DNA from: an uncultured Porphyromonadaceae bacterium
Lineage (GTDB): Bacteria; Bacteroidota; Bacteroidia; Bacteroidales; Muribaculaceae
Length of the DNA stretch: 8,856 nucleotides
Assembly: GCA_905193395.1 (NCBI GenBank)
Contig: CAJJOO010000037.1
Span: forward strand, 1 to 8,856
Reading direction: 5' to 3'
The position numbers were made by a program, and so were the translations under genes. The notes beneath the pieces were generated by a model. The model saw only the letters and a program-made list of their open reading frames with translations, was not told where the DNA came from and did not search any database. Below, one piece after another: positions 1 through 6,763 of this stretch. Each line of letters begins with the position of its first letter. The first letter of the stretch is position 1.

Positions 1-126
1 CGCACCGACGTGATGGAGGCCAAGGACCTGAAGCCCGGCATGGAGCTTCAAGGCACGGTGCGCAACGTGGTGGACTTCGGCGTGTTTGTGGACATCGGCG
101 TCCACCAGGACGGCCTGGTCCACATT
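1..126 (+). CDS. tex: Tex-family RNA-binding protein, internal fragment of the C-terminal S1 domain
   Basis: The frame is open from base 1 with no start of its own, so this is an internal piece of a longer gene. It reads D-L-K-P-G-M-E-L, then [16 protein letters not shown] and V-H-Q-D-G-L-V-H-I. This is the highly conserved opening of the S1 (OB-fold) domain of Tex/YhgF, a nucleic-acid-binding transcription accessory protein. In Tex the next residues are normally Ser followed by the rest of the S1 barrel. Here homology stops at I (124-126) and the following codon gives Arg, then unrelated residues. The frame stays open to 945, but that continuation is antisense to rsgA and batE and is not Tex. 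So the fragment has about 42 codons, with the upstream part outside the window and the C-terminus missing. Identification is strong; the reason for the truncation is uncertain (see the junction entry). Confidence 0.8.
112..126. other. Junction between two inverted gene fragments (tex and rsgA) with up to 15 bp of shared sequence
   Basis: The bases GGCCTGGTCCACATT fit both neighbours. On the plus strand they encode G-L-V-H-I of the Tex S1 domain. On the minus strand they encode N-V-D-Q-A, which fits the A-A-N-x-D-Q segment of RsgA (the N codon ends in the shared stretch). To the left only Tex makes sense; to the right only RsgA does. The two genes run toward each other and both end here. Short shared sequence at an inverted join is typical of chimeric molecules from amplification or assembly. 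It can also mark a microhomology-mediated rearrangement. The exact extent of the shared stretch cannot be fixed without intact reference copies of both genes. Confidence 0.7.
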
Positions 127-399
127 CGCGGCGATGATATGCGATTCCTTGCTCAGATTGCTGGCGCGGCGTATGATATAGTTGGTCCTGGGATCGATGG
201 CCGTTATGAACGAGGTACCGTCGGTCGACGGAGGGCCGACAGTGACACGGTCGCCCACGGCCACGGGATTGGTGGTGCGGATGCCGCGGATGCGGAAATT
301 GCCCTTAATCTTGCAACTGACTTCCGAACCGTCGGAATCCAGCCGCACCACATAGTGCGAGCCGGTGTTGCGTACAACCAGTCCGTGGCGTCCGTTCAT
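115..399 (-). CDS. rsgA: RsgA ribosome-assembly GTPase, N-terminal fragment (OB-fold domain only)
   Basis: RsgA (YjeQ) is a circularly permuted GTPase that acts late in 30S subunit maturation. The fragment starts at ATG 399-397. It reads G-L-V-V-R-N-T-G-S near residues 6-14, C-K-I-K-G-N-F-R at 29-36, N-P-V-A-V-G-D-R-V at 44-52, and [12 protein letters not shown] at 73-84, followed by H-I-I-A-A-N-V-D-Q at 87-95. This is the N-terminal OB-fold and the linker into the G domain of Bacteroidota RsgA. The ATG overlaps the batE stop in an ATGA, so translation is probably coupled to batE. After about residue 95-96 similarity ends and the frame runs open to base 1 through DNA that is tex on the other strand. 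The GTP-binding motifs and the C-terminal zinc-binding region are absent, so this copy as written could not be a working GTPase. The family call is confident; whether the gene is truly broken is not. Confidence 0.85.
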
Positions 400-1166
400 A
401 TCCTTTCGACGTCGGTTGCACGGAGCCAGGCAGAGGCCGAGCCGTTGATTCTCACATTATACCACATAGGCGACACTGGATCGTCGGGCGTGGCGATGGA
501 GTCGATAATCTCCACTTTGGTGCCCTCGTGCAGGGGGACAACCTTCTCGGTATTACCGGGCTGGCGCGGGGCAGAATTGAGCAGGGTCGACGGCGCGGTG
601 ACAACGGCCTCGGAATGGTCGATGAAATGCGAGGCGGCATTGATGGCCACCACCACAAAATATACAGTCAGCACCAGCAGGACGAAGGCGCCGAAGAAAC
701 CGAGTTTGCGCAAGGTTACATTAGCCGAGAATATATACAGGGCCACTGCGGCGCAGAGCAGCACGAAGGAAGTGAGGGCAATCCAGGCCCAGGCATCTGC
801 GCTCATCGAGAGCACCACGGAACGGTGCAGGCGAGTCAGGAAGGAATTATTATCCTCGGGACGGTCCTCAAGGCGCGAATTGACAAAGGCCAGATTGGCG
901 CGAGCGTCGGCATGCGAGGGATTCACCCGCAGGGCGCGTTCGTAGGACAGGACGGCGTTGCCGATTTCGCCTTTGCGGTAGTAGGCGTTACCGAGGTTAT
1001 AGTAAATCTCGGCCGAACGGCCGCGCTCGCCCAGAAGGCTGTTGTATAGCACGATGGCCTCGTCGTAATTCTCCTTGCTGTAAGCCGAGTCGGCAGCAGC
1101 GGGAGTGACGGCACCTGCCGCGAAGGCAGCGAAAACGAAAATCAGAGAAATGACGATATGTTTCAT
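396..1166 (-). CDS. batE: BatE: TPR, two membrane segments and a C-terminal SH3-like domain
   Basis: The protein has 256 residues. A signal-like hydrophobic N-terminus (1 to about 26) is followed by a TPR region at about 27-100 (Y-Y-N-L-G-N-A-Y-Y at 55-63; A-V-L-S-Y-E-R-A-L at 71-79). Two membrane segments lie at about 126-146 and 155-176, joined by a short loop with Arg-Lys at 153-154. The C-terminus (about 183-256) looks like a bacterial SH3 fold, with G-T-K-V-E-I-I-D at 215-222 and W-Y-N-V at 235-238, ending W-L-R-A-T-D-V. With the short basic loop in the cytoplasm, both the TPR and SH3-like parts would face the periplasm (inference). The gene begins inside the batD stop (ATGA, 1163-1166) and its own stop overlaps the rsgA start. 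The domain order and last position in the bat cluster support the BatE call. Molecular function is unknown; a scaffolding or wall-contact role is a guess from the domains. Confidence 0.88.
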   Translation of the reverse strand: MKHIVISLIFVFAAFAAGAVTPAAADSAYSKENYDEAIVLYNSLLGERGRSAEIYYNLGNAYYRKGEIGNAVLSYERALRVNPSHADARANLAFVNSRLEDRPEDNNSFLTRLHRSVVLSMSADAWAWIALTSFVLLCAAVALYIFSANVTLRKLGFFGAFVLLVLTVYFVVVAINAASHFIDHSEAVVTAPSTLLNSAPRQPGNTEKVVPLHEGTKVEIIDSIATPDDPVSPMWYNVRINGSASAWLRATDVERI

Positions 1167-3025
1167 TTTGCCTTTGTAATCTTGACGTTTTCAATAGACT
1201 TGACGGCGGCTTCGGCGCGGTCGTAGATATCGGTCATGGCCTGCTCTGAACCCGAGGGGGTGAAACGGGCCATCTCGCATTCGTTGAGGACGGCGATAAC
1301 CTCGTTGGCCACATCCTCCGAGACGCCGGCGCCACGCAGTTTCTCGACAATCGTGTCGGTGATGAGTTGCGACGACTGCATTCCGAGTTTGTCACCGACA
1401 TAGCCTTTGAGGGCGCGGGCCAGTTCGTCGTAGAACTCCTGCGGCTTATGGGCCTTGAGGAACGTGCGGGCAACCTTGAAGCGCTTGCCTGCCACACGGC
1501 CTGCGCGGGCCAGACGGCGTCCGGCCACATCGGCCGAGCGGCGCACATGGCTGCGGTAGACAATAATCACAGTTACCAACGCGAGGAACACAACCAGATA
1601 TGCCAGCCAGTAGACAGCGCGTCGTGCCACAGGTCCGGAGGCGGCATGCACGTCGGCCGGGAGCGGACGGATGTGCAGGATGTCGGTCATCTGAGTGTCG
1701 ATTGCCTTCTGAGCGCCGACGGCGGCGGCATTGCCGCGCAGCACGTTGAGGTCGAAACTGCGGGTGTCGGCCGTGACATATTTGCCTGTAGAGGGGTCGA
1801 AATAGATGAAAGGCTGCGGGTCGACGGTGACCTTGCCCACCGACTGCGGCACGAAGGGATAAGTGGCGCGGAAGGTGCCGCTGTAATTATTGCCGGAGAA
1901 GGATGCGTCGATATCGGTCTTGGCGGTATATTTCTCGAACGATGCCGGCAGGGTGATTTCGGGCGCGGTCAGATACTTGATGTTGCCGGTCCCCTTGACC
2001 GTGAGGATGTAATTTGCCGATTCGTTGGAACGGATGATTTCCGGCTCGATGGCGGCCGAAACGGTAAATTTGCCGACGGCGCCGCTGAAACCGGCCGGAC
2101 GCGGTTCGGGCAGCGGCTTGACGTTGAGCGATGCGGTGTTGGTGGAGGTCTTCATCACGCGCGGCACCTCGACCGGACGCGCGAATCCACCGGTGAGGGT
2201 ATGGTATTCGTATTCGACGATGTTCAGTTCGTATTCGCCCGAGGAAACAGACAGATGGCCGGATTTCTGGGGATACAGCAGGTAGCGGCGCAGTTCCAGG
2301 GTCTCGTAGTTCTCGCCGCCGATGCGCTCGAGTTGCGTGTTGCTTGAAACGGGAAGGTCCTCGGCCAGGAAACCGTCGAACACGGGCAGTTTCACGGAAT
2401 TGAACTTGCCGTCGATGCCGAACTTGCGGTCGTATTTCAGACAGAGTTTTATGCTGGCCACGACGGGTTCCATCTCGTAGACCGTATTCCGCGAGAAGGT
2501 GATGATTACCATCAGGTCCTTTGCCGTGGTGGTTCCGACACTCGAGCCGACGACACGACCCTGGCGGCGGCGTTCGATGCCGGGTGCCGACGACTGGCCG
2601 CCCTGCGGGGTCAGTCGGTTGTCCGGAAGCACCTCGATTGTGTAAGGTTTGGTCTTGTAGGTGCGCCCCTTTACTTTGAGGGAAAGCGAGGGAATGGTGG
2701 TGGTTCCGGCAGTCCGGGCTATATAATTGTAGGTGATAATCAGAAAATAGGACTGCGACTGGCCGGTACGCGAATCGTACGAGAAACTGTTGCCCGAGGT
2801 CGTTTCGGGGCCGGAGTAAAAGTCCATACCCTTGATTTCAAGCCGCTGGGGGTTGAGATCGGTGGCCGCGTTGATATCGTCGGGGTTGTCGGAAACCAGG
2901 CGGAACTGGAGGGCAAAGCGCCGTCCCACCACGGCGTTGCGGTGCCGGTCGAGGGTAAAGGTCACGGCAGCCTGCGCACAAACGGCCGCCAGTATCAGGA
3001 TGATAAATATATTGAAACGTTTCAT
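1163..3025 (-). CDS. batD: BatD: large membrane-anchored oxygen-tolerance protein
   Basis: The protein has 620 residues, within the usual range for BatD. A signal peptide (about 1-19, ending A-Q-A-A) precedes a long beta-rich region at about 20-430 made of Ig-like repeats, including the V-S-A-A-I-E-P-E segment at 322-329 and the F-V-P-Q-S-V-G segment at 391-397. One membrane segment lies at about 470-490. A strongly basic stretch (491-520) follows, then a helical domain at about 520-612 (E-F-Y-D-E-L-A at 530-536, G-Y-V-G-D-K-L-G at 541-548, E-M-A-R-F at 584-588). The basic side after the membrane segment places the helical domain in the cytoplasm and the Ig-like part in the periplasm. The start lies 27 nt after the batC stop; the stop overlaps the batE start by 4 bp. 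No enzymatic motif is seen, so a scaffold or receptor role in the Bat complex is inferred. The C-terminal domain resembles that of the protein at 5816-6763. Confidence 0.92.
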   Translation of the reverse strand: MKRFNIFIILILAAVCAQAAVTFTLDRHRNAVVGRRFALQFRLVSDNPDDINAATDLNPQRLEIKGMDFYSGPETTSGNSFSYDSRTGQSQSYFLIITYNYIARTAGTTTIPSLSLKVKGRTYKTKPYTIEVLPDNRLTPQGGQSSAPGIERRRQGRVVGSSVGTTTAKDLMVIITFSRNTVYEMEPVVASIKLCLKYDRKFGIDGKFNSVKLPVFDGFLAEDLPVSSNTQLERIGGENYETLELRRYLLYPQKSGHLSVSSGEYELNIVEYEYHTLTGGFARPVEVPRVMKTSTNTASLNVKPLPEPRPAGFSGAVGKFTVSAAIEPEIIRSNESANYILTVKGTGNIKYLTAPEITLPASFEKYTAKTDIDASFSGNNYSGTFRATYPFVPQSVGKVTVDPQPFIYFDPSTGKYVTADTRSFDLNVLRGNAAAVGAQKAIDTQMTDILHIRPLPADVHAASGPVARRAVYWLAYLVVFLALVTVIIVYRSHVRRSADVAGRRLARAGRVAGKRFKVARTFLKAHKPQEFYDELARALKGYVGDKLGMQSSQLITDTIVEKLRGAGVSEDVANEVIAVLNECEMARFTPSGSEQAMTDIYDRAEAAVKSIENVKITKAK

Positions 3026-3052
3026 TGAGCAGTACTCGGATTATTTCATTAT

Positions 3053-3754
3053 TTACCAGGGTTTTTCAGAGAAAGGCCGTCCGGACACGGGAGTGTTGTT
3101 GCGGCGGCGTGTGGCATTTTCGCGGTTCTGGACGGATTGCAGAATCTGCTCGGCATTCTGTGACATCTGCTCGGGCTGGGCCTGCTGCTCCTGCTGTTGC
3201 TGTTGTTGCTGCTGGTCCTGCTGTTGTTGCTGGTCCTGCTGTTGTTGCTGGTCCTGCTGCTGTTGCTGCTGATCCTGCTGTTCCTCTTCTTTCTGAAGCG
3301 CAAGCAGCAGATTCTGCCGGCAGGCACGACTGTCGGGACGGATTCGCAGGCTTTCCTTGTAGAATTCCACGGCCTGGGAATATTTGCCGTCGTTGAAGGC
3401 CATATTTCCGAGATTGTAGGCCGAACTTGCGGCCAGGGCGGGATAGTCCTTGTTCTTCGCTATGCCGGTAAAAATTTCGGCAGCCACGCGGCGCGGATCG
3501 TTCTCAGTGCCCTTATTGTCGTCAGTGGCCAGTTGGACCAGGGCCACAGCCTTGTTGTAAAGGGCGTAAGGCGAGTTGGGATTGAGCGCCAGGGCACGTT
3601 CGTAGCAACGGATGGCCTCGTGATAGTTGCTGTCGTTGAAAAACACGTTCCCCTGATGGACGAAATTGCGCTCGTCCTTGGTCGAGGGCTGTTCCGCGGC
3701 CATGGCTCCGAAAGCAACGGACAGGAATATGAGGATTATTCTTATCTGTTTCAT
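3053..3754 (-). CDS. batC: BatC: periplasmic TPR protein with a Gln/Asp-rich tail
   Basis: I place the start at ATG 3754-3752, 2 nt after the batB stop; a TTG two codons upstream is in frame but less likely. The 233-residue product has a signal peptide (about 1-20, M-K-Q-I-R then a hydrophobic run ending A-M-A-A). TPR motifs lie at about 30-63 (G-N-V-F-F-N, then Y-H-E-A-I-R-C-Y-E-R-A-L, then N-P-N) and about 110-145 (Y-N-L-G-N-M-A-F, then Y-S-Q-A-V-E-F-Y-K-E-S-L). Residues about 157-195 are almost only Gln with Asp or Glu spaced every few residues, followed by a polar tail ending in K-P-W. TPR proteins in this slot of the locus are called BatC and probably mediate contacts among periplasmic Bat parts (inference). 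The Gln tract is encoded by a short tandem repeat and is likely disordered and variable in length between strains. Confidence 0.88.
   Translation of the reverse strand: MKQIRIILIFLSVAFGAMAAEQPSTKDERNFVHQGNVFFNDSNYHEAIRCYERALALNPNSPYALYNKAVALVQLATDDNKGTENDPRRVAAEIFTGIAKNKDYPALAASSAYNLGNMAFNDGKYSQAVEFYKESLRIRPDSRACRQNLLLALQKEEEQQDQQQQQQDQQQQQDQQQQQDQQQQQQQQEQQAQPEQMSQNAEQILQSVQNRENATRRRNNTPVSGRPFSEKPW
3192..3278. repeat. Tandem repeat encoding the poly-Gln/Asp tract of BatC
   Basis: A CTG/TTG-rich array on the plus strand (CAG/CAA on the coding strand). An 18-bp unit, CTGGTCCTGCTGTTGTTG, occurs exactly at 3212-3229 and 3230-3247, and with one difference (CTG for TTG) at 3248-3265. Flanking trinucleotide runs are degenerate. 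On the coding strand each unit adds six residues, five Gln and one Asp. Because the unit is a multiple of three, gain or loss by slippage would alter tail length without a frameshift. Confidence 0.85.
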
Positions 3755-3756
3755 GT

Positions 3757-4788
3757 TCAACTCTTGCTGAAGAAATTAATACGGCTCAGCCAACTGTTCT
3801 TGCGCACGAGGACAAAGAGGTCGAGAACCAGGAAAAGCAAGGCAATCCAGGCAAAGACAGGGAATTGCTCGGCACCGGCGCTATACTTCACATTCTTGAA
3901 CCGGGATTTCTGGAGTTTGTCGAGTTGCGTGGTCAGCACGTCGAGAGCATTTGAAGCGGCTCCGTTCACATAGATGCCGTCGCCGGCCTTCGCGATGTCG
4001 CGTGCCAGTGTCTCGTTGAGGGCGGTGCGGACTTCGTTGCCCTCGTTGTCCTGCATGTATCGGCCGTCGCCCACGGGAATCAGGGCGCCATCGCCCGAAC
4101 CGAGACCTATCACATCCAGTTGGATACCCTTTTCGGCGGCAGCCTTTGCGGCTTCGAGTGCGTCGCCTTCGTGGTCCTCGGCATCGGTGATGAGGATTAT
4201 GGCCTTGTGGACGTCGTCGGCCTGCGAGAAGCCGTTGGCGGCCATAGATATGGCTTCGGAAAGAGAGGTACCCTGATACTGCATCATGGAGGGCGAGAGT
4301 TCGCTCAGATACATCTTGGCAATGCCGAAATCGGAGGTCATGGGCAACTGGGTCTTGGCCGTCCCGGCAAATACCACCAGGCCCACCTTGTCGTTTTCGA
4401 GGCGGTCGATGAGTTTGTCAAGCAGCAGGCGGGCACGGTCAAGGCGCGAGGCGCCGTTGATGTCGCCGGTGGACGATGCAAGCATCGAGCGCGAAAGGTC
4501 GAAAGCAATCATCACCTCGATTCCGGCTCGCTGCTCCTCGTGGGTGGTCTCGCCGGCACGGGGCCGGGCCAGTACCAGGACCAGCGCCGCGAGGGCCACG
4601 GCCCGCAGCACGAACTTGATTGCCGGCTTATAGGGCGAGGCTTCGGGCATCAGATGCGCCAGAACGTCGGCATGGCCGAAACGGGCCAGACGACGGCGGC
4701 GGCGCAGCCTGCCGAACCAGTACACGGCGTAGAATGCTGGCACCAGCCACAGCAGGTTCAACAGATATGGATTTGCGAAATCAAACAT
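3757..4788 (-). CDS. batB: BatB: membrane-anchored von Willebrand factor A domain protein
   Basis: The protein has 343 residues. Two N-terminal membrane segments (about 10-25 and 58-75) flank a very basic loop (R/K-rich, 27-36). A VWA domain follows at about 90-290 and a third membrane segment at about 312-329, with a basic C-terminus. The metal-ion-dependent adhesion site appears complete: D-L-S-R-S at 97-101, Thr 174 in Q-G-T-S, and Asp 202 in T-D-A-E-D. The basic loop and tail put the VWA domain on the periplasmic side. The start lies 40 nt after the batA stop and is preceded by a purine run (AGAAAAAGAAAT) that could serve as a ribosome-binding region; batC begins 2 nt after the stop. VWA domains bind partners through a bound metal, and here the obvious partners are BatA, BatC, BatD and BatE. 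BatA and BatB share one architecture; order and the D-x-S-R-S form separate them. Confidence 0.92.
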   Translation of the reverse strand: MFDFANPYLLNLLWLVPAFYAVYWFGRLRRRRRLARFGHADVLAHLMPEASPYKPAIKFVLRAVALAALVLVLARPRAGETTHEEQRAGIEVMIAFDLSRSMLASSTGDINGASRLDRARLLLDKLIDRLENDKVGLVVFAGTAKTQLPMTSDFGIAKMYLSELSPSMMQYQGTSLSEAISMAANGFSQADDVHKAIILITDAEDHEGDALEAAKAAAEKGIQLDVIGLGSGDGALIPVGDGRYMQDNEGNEVRTALNETLARDIAKAGDGIYVNGAASNALDVLTTQLDKLQKSRFKNVKYSAGAEQFPVFAWIALLFLVLDLFVLVRKNSWLSRINFFSKS

Positions 4789-4828
4789 ATTTCTTTTTCT
4801 GTGCTTGCGGTTAAATTTGTCAGTGGCC

Positions 4829-5815
4829 TCACGGCAGCGGTTTCATCAGCAGATACCTCACGGCCATTTCCAGGAGGAACAGCGCCAGGGCCAGCCATGC
4901 CCAGGGCATGTAATGGTCCTCGGTGTGCGAGAACATCTTCACGTCGAGACGGGTTTTCTCCATGGCGTCGATTTCCTCGAAGATGCTTTCCAGCGAACTG
5001 TTGTCGGTGGCGCGGAAATAGCGTCCGCCGCTGGTAGAGGCCAGGGTCTTGAGCGTTTTCTCGTCGATTTCCACCTTCTGGCGCGTGAACGTGGGCCGGT
5101 TCATGACATCGAGGTCGGGTACGAGGGCCATGCCGTTCGTACCGACGCCGATGGCATATATCTTCACGCCCATTTCGGCGGCCACCTGTGCGGCCGACAC
5201 CGGAGTGACGACGCCGCGGTTGTTGGTACCGTCGGTGATGAGGATGATACTCTTGCTGCGGGCCTTGCCGTCTTTCAGGCGGTTGAGCGAGGTTACGAGG
5301 CCGTCGCCGATGGCGGTTCCGTCCTCGAGGACGCCGATGTTCAGTCCGGCGAGATAGTTGAGCAACTGGGCACGGTCACCGGTCATGGGCACGCCGGTGA
5401 GGCTTTCTCCGGCAAAAATCACCAGACCGATGTTATCGCTCTCACGGCCCTGGATGAACTTCGCGGCCACAGCCTTGGCGGCCTCGAAACGGTCGGGTTC
5501 GAAGTCGCGGGCATACATACTGGTCGAGATGTCAAGGGCAATGACGATGTCGGTGCCTTCGGTCGACGAGGTGCTCCAGCGGTCCTTCAACTGCGGACGG
5601 GCCAGAATCACAATCACGCAGGCGATTGTGGCCAGTCGCAGGGCGAAGGCCACATGCGGCAGTACACGCTTCCAGGTGCGGGGCATCAGGACAAAGGGCG
5701 TGGTTGTCGACATTGCCAGCGACGGACGCGCCGTGCGCTGCTTCATAAGATACCACACAATCAGCGGTATCAGCAGCAACAGCAGCCATAAGATATGTGG
5801 ATGGGCGAATTGCAT
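4829..5815 (-). CDS. batA: BatA: membrane-anchored von Willebrand factor A domain protein
   Basis: The protein has 328 residues. Membrane segments lie at about 7-24 and 55-72, a VWA domain at about 87-290, and a last membrane segment at about 304-324. The metal site is intact: D-I-S-T-S at 95-99, Thr 167 in D-G-T-A-I-G, and Asp 195 in L-I-T-D-G. The motifs L-A-R-P just after membrane segment 2 and V-P-M-T-G-D-R-A-Q at 142-150 are characteristic of the BatA/BatB family. The basic stretch after segment 1 (K-Q-R-T-A-R, 25-30) implies that the VWA domain is periplasmic. The ATG (5815-5813) directly follows the stop of the preceding gene with no spacer, so translation is probably coupled. Its closest relative in the window is BatB, a tandem paralogue. 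The biochemical role is unproven; metal-dependent protein-protein contact is the family expectation. Confidence 0.93.
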   Translation of the reverse strand: MQFAHPHILWLLLLLIPLIVWYLMKQRTARPSLAMSTTTPFVLMPRTWKRVLPHVAFALRLATIACVIVILARPQLKDRWSTSSTEGTDIVIALDISTSMYARDFEPDRFEAAKAVAAKFIQGRESDNIGLVIFAGESLTGVPMTGDRAQLLNYLAGLNIGVLEDGTAIGDGLVTSLNRLKDGKARSKSIILITDGTNNRGVVTPVSAAQVAAEMGVKIYAIGVGTNGMALVPDLDVMNRPTFTRQKVEIDEKTLKTLASTSGGRYFRATDNSSLESIFEEIDAMEKTRLDVKMFSHTEDHYMPWAWLALALFLLEMAVRYLLMKPLP

Positions 5816-6763
5816 TTATTTCTTGGTCTTTTGCGGTTTAGCCTCGTCGGGTTCCGGCGGCAGCGGCTTGGTCGACTCGACAAACTGCAGTACGGTATTG
5901 TAGGATTTGACATTGTCGTCGGGCACTGGGCGCTCGTTGGCGAATTTCACCATATCGGCGATTTCCAGGATGGTGCGGATGCGCGGCTGGTCGTTGCGCG
6001 TCTCGGGATTGCCGCGCAGCGAGTGCAGAATCTGTGTCGACGACATCTCCATGGCGTTGATGCCGAAGCGGCGCGACAGGTAGATGCGGAGAATGTCGAT
6101 GAGCGAGGTATAATATTCCTTGTCGTGGCCGTTCTCGGGCAGATGGCGGCTGCGCAGATTTTCCAGGGCCTTTATAGCCTCGGCATATGGGTCGATGACC
6201 TTCGGGCGTATGGGCAGGATAGAACCGGTGCGGCGGTAGAGAATCACCAGCCAGATGATGGCCGCGACGGCGGCGAGAATCACCAGGCCAATAACCACCC
6301 AGACGGTCCAGTCGGGAATATAATCGTACCATTTACGGGGCATTTCGGCGATGGTGTCCATGGGATTCAGCGTCTGGGCGGAATCCAGAGGCACGGGGAG
6401 CACCTTGACGGTGACGACATCGCTGCGGGTCGTATCTCCGCCCTTTACATACTGGAAAGGCGGCAGGGTGAGCATGCCGGGCACAAAGGCCTGGATGGTC
6501 ATGCGGTATTCATAGCCGGCGGGAGTCGATGCCGAGTCGACCGAAACGATATCGAGTTCGCGCGACACGGGACCAGCCTTGGGCATATCCACTACGGCGC
6601 CGCCGTGCGAGGGGTCGACGACATTGACGGTGACGACGGCACGCGAACCCATCTCCATGACCGTCGAATCGACAGCGGCCGTCACCTTGACGGGGGCGGC
6701 GCTGAGAGTGACGGCAGCCATCGCCGCCACTAAACATAATATGGTGAGGAGTGTGCGTTTCAT
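5816..6763 (-). CDS. Small BatD-like membrane protein of the Bat operon (Ig-like domain, one membrane segment, cytoplasmic helical domain)
   Basis: The protein has 315 residues. A signal peptide (about 1-22, ending L-S-A-A) is followed by one beta-rich domain at about 24-125, a linker, one membrane segment at about 153-176 and Y-R-R as the positive-inside flank. A helical cytoplasmic domain follows at about 190-297 and a Pro/Lys-rich tail. The helical part (E-Y-Y-T-S-L at 216-221, Y-L-S-R-R-F-G at 228-234, S-L-R-G at 248-251, D-M-V-K-F at 270-274) follows the same pattern as the BatD C-terminus (E-F-Y-D-E-L, Y-V-G-D-K-L-G, K-L-R-G, E-M-A-R-F). A protein of this type, often annotated as hypothetical or DUF4381-like, sits between the DUF58 gene and batA in many Bacteroidota bat loci. 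Its start overlaps the DUF58 stop (ATGA, 6760-6763) and its stop touches the batA ATG. No catalytic motif is visible. I know of no settled gene name, so none is given. Confidence 0.85.
   Translation of the reverse strand: MKRTLLTILCLVAAMAAVTLSAAPVKVTAAVDSTVMEMGSRAVVTVNVVDPSHGGAVVDMPKAGPVSRELDIVSVDSASTPAGYEYRMTIQAFVPGMLTLPPFQYVKGGDTTRSDVVTVKVLPVPLDSAQTLNPMDTIAEMPRKWYDYIPDWTVWVVIGLVILAAVAAIIWLVILYRRTGSILPIRPKVIDPYAEAIKALENLRSRHLPENGHDKEYYTSLIDILRIYLSRRFGINAMEMSSTQILHSLRGNPETRNDQPRIRTILEIADMVKFANERPVPDDNVKSYNTVLQFVESTKPLPPEPDEAKPQKTKK

Noticed and set aside
10..945. A 311-codon plus-strand open frame that begins with Tex S1 residues and continues through rsgA and batE antisense
   Set aside because: Only the first 39 or so codons are Tex-like; the rest is antisense to rsgA and batE. 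Treating it as one novel fusion protein would be wrong.
1367..2347. A 326-codon plus-strand open frame opposite batD
   Set aside because: It lies wholly within batD, has shadow-type composition, and has no promoter or start context.
3192..3278. The short repeats as a possible CRISPR array
   Set aside because: Units are 18 bp, contiguous, without unique spacers, and lie in frame inside batC.
3197..3973. A plus-strand frame opening with a long run of Leu/Val that looks like a membrane segment
   Set aside because: The Leu run is just the CTG/TTG complement of the BatC Gln tract and not a real membrane protein.
4789..4828. An internal promoter or terminator between batA and batB
   Set aside because: The 40-nt gap contains neither a TAnnTTTG element nor a stem with a T-run; the A-rich stretch is better read as a ribosome-binding region for batB.
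4805..5791. A 328-codon open frame on the plus strand opposite batA
   Set aside because: Its extent mirrors batA, its translation is rich in Gly/His/Gln/Val without any domain, and GC-rich genes commonly leave the opposite strand open. batA has full VWA and membrane signatures.
5795..6733. A 312-codon plus-strand open frame opposite the small BatD-like gene
   Set aside because: Low-complexity Gly/His/Asp-rich translation with no recognisable motif; it shadows a well-supported minus-strand gene.
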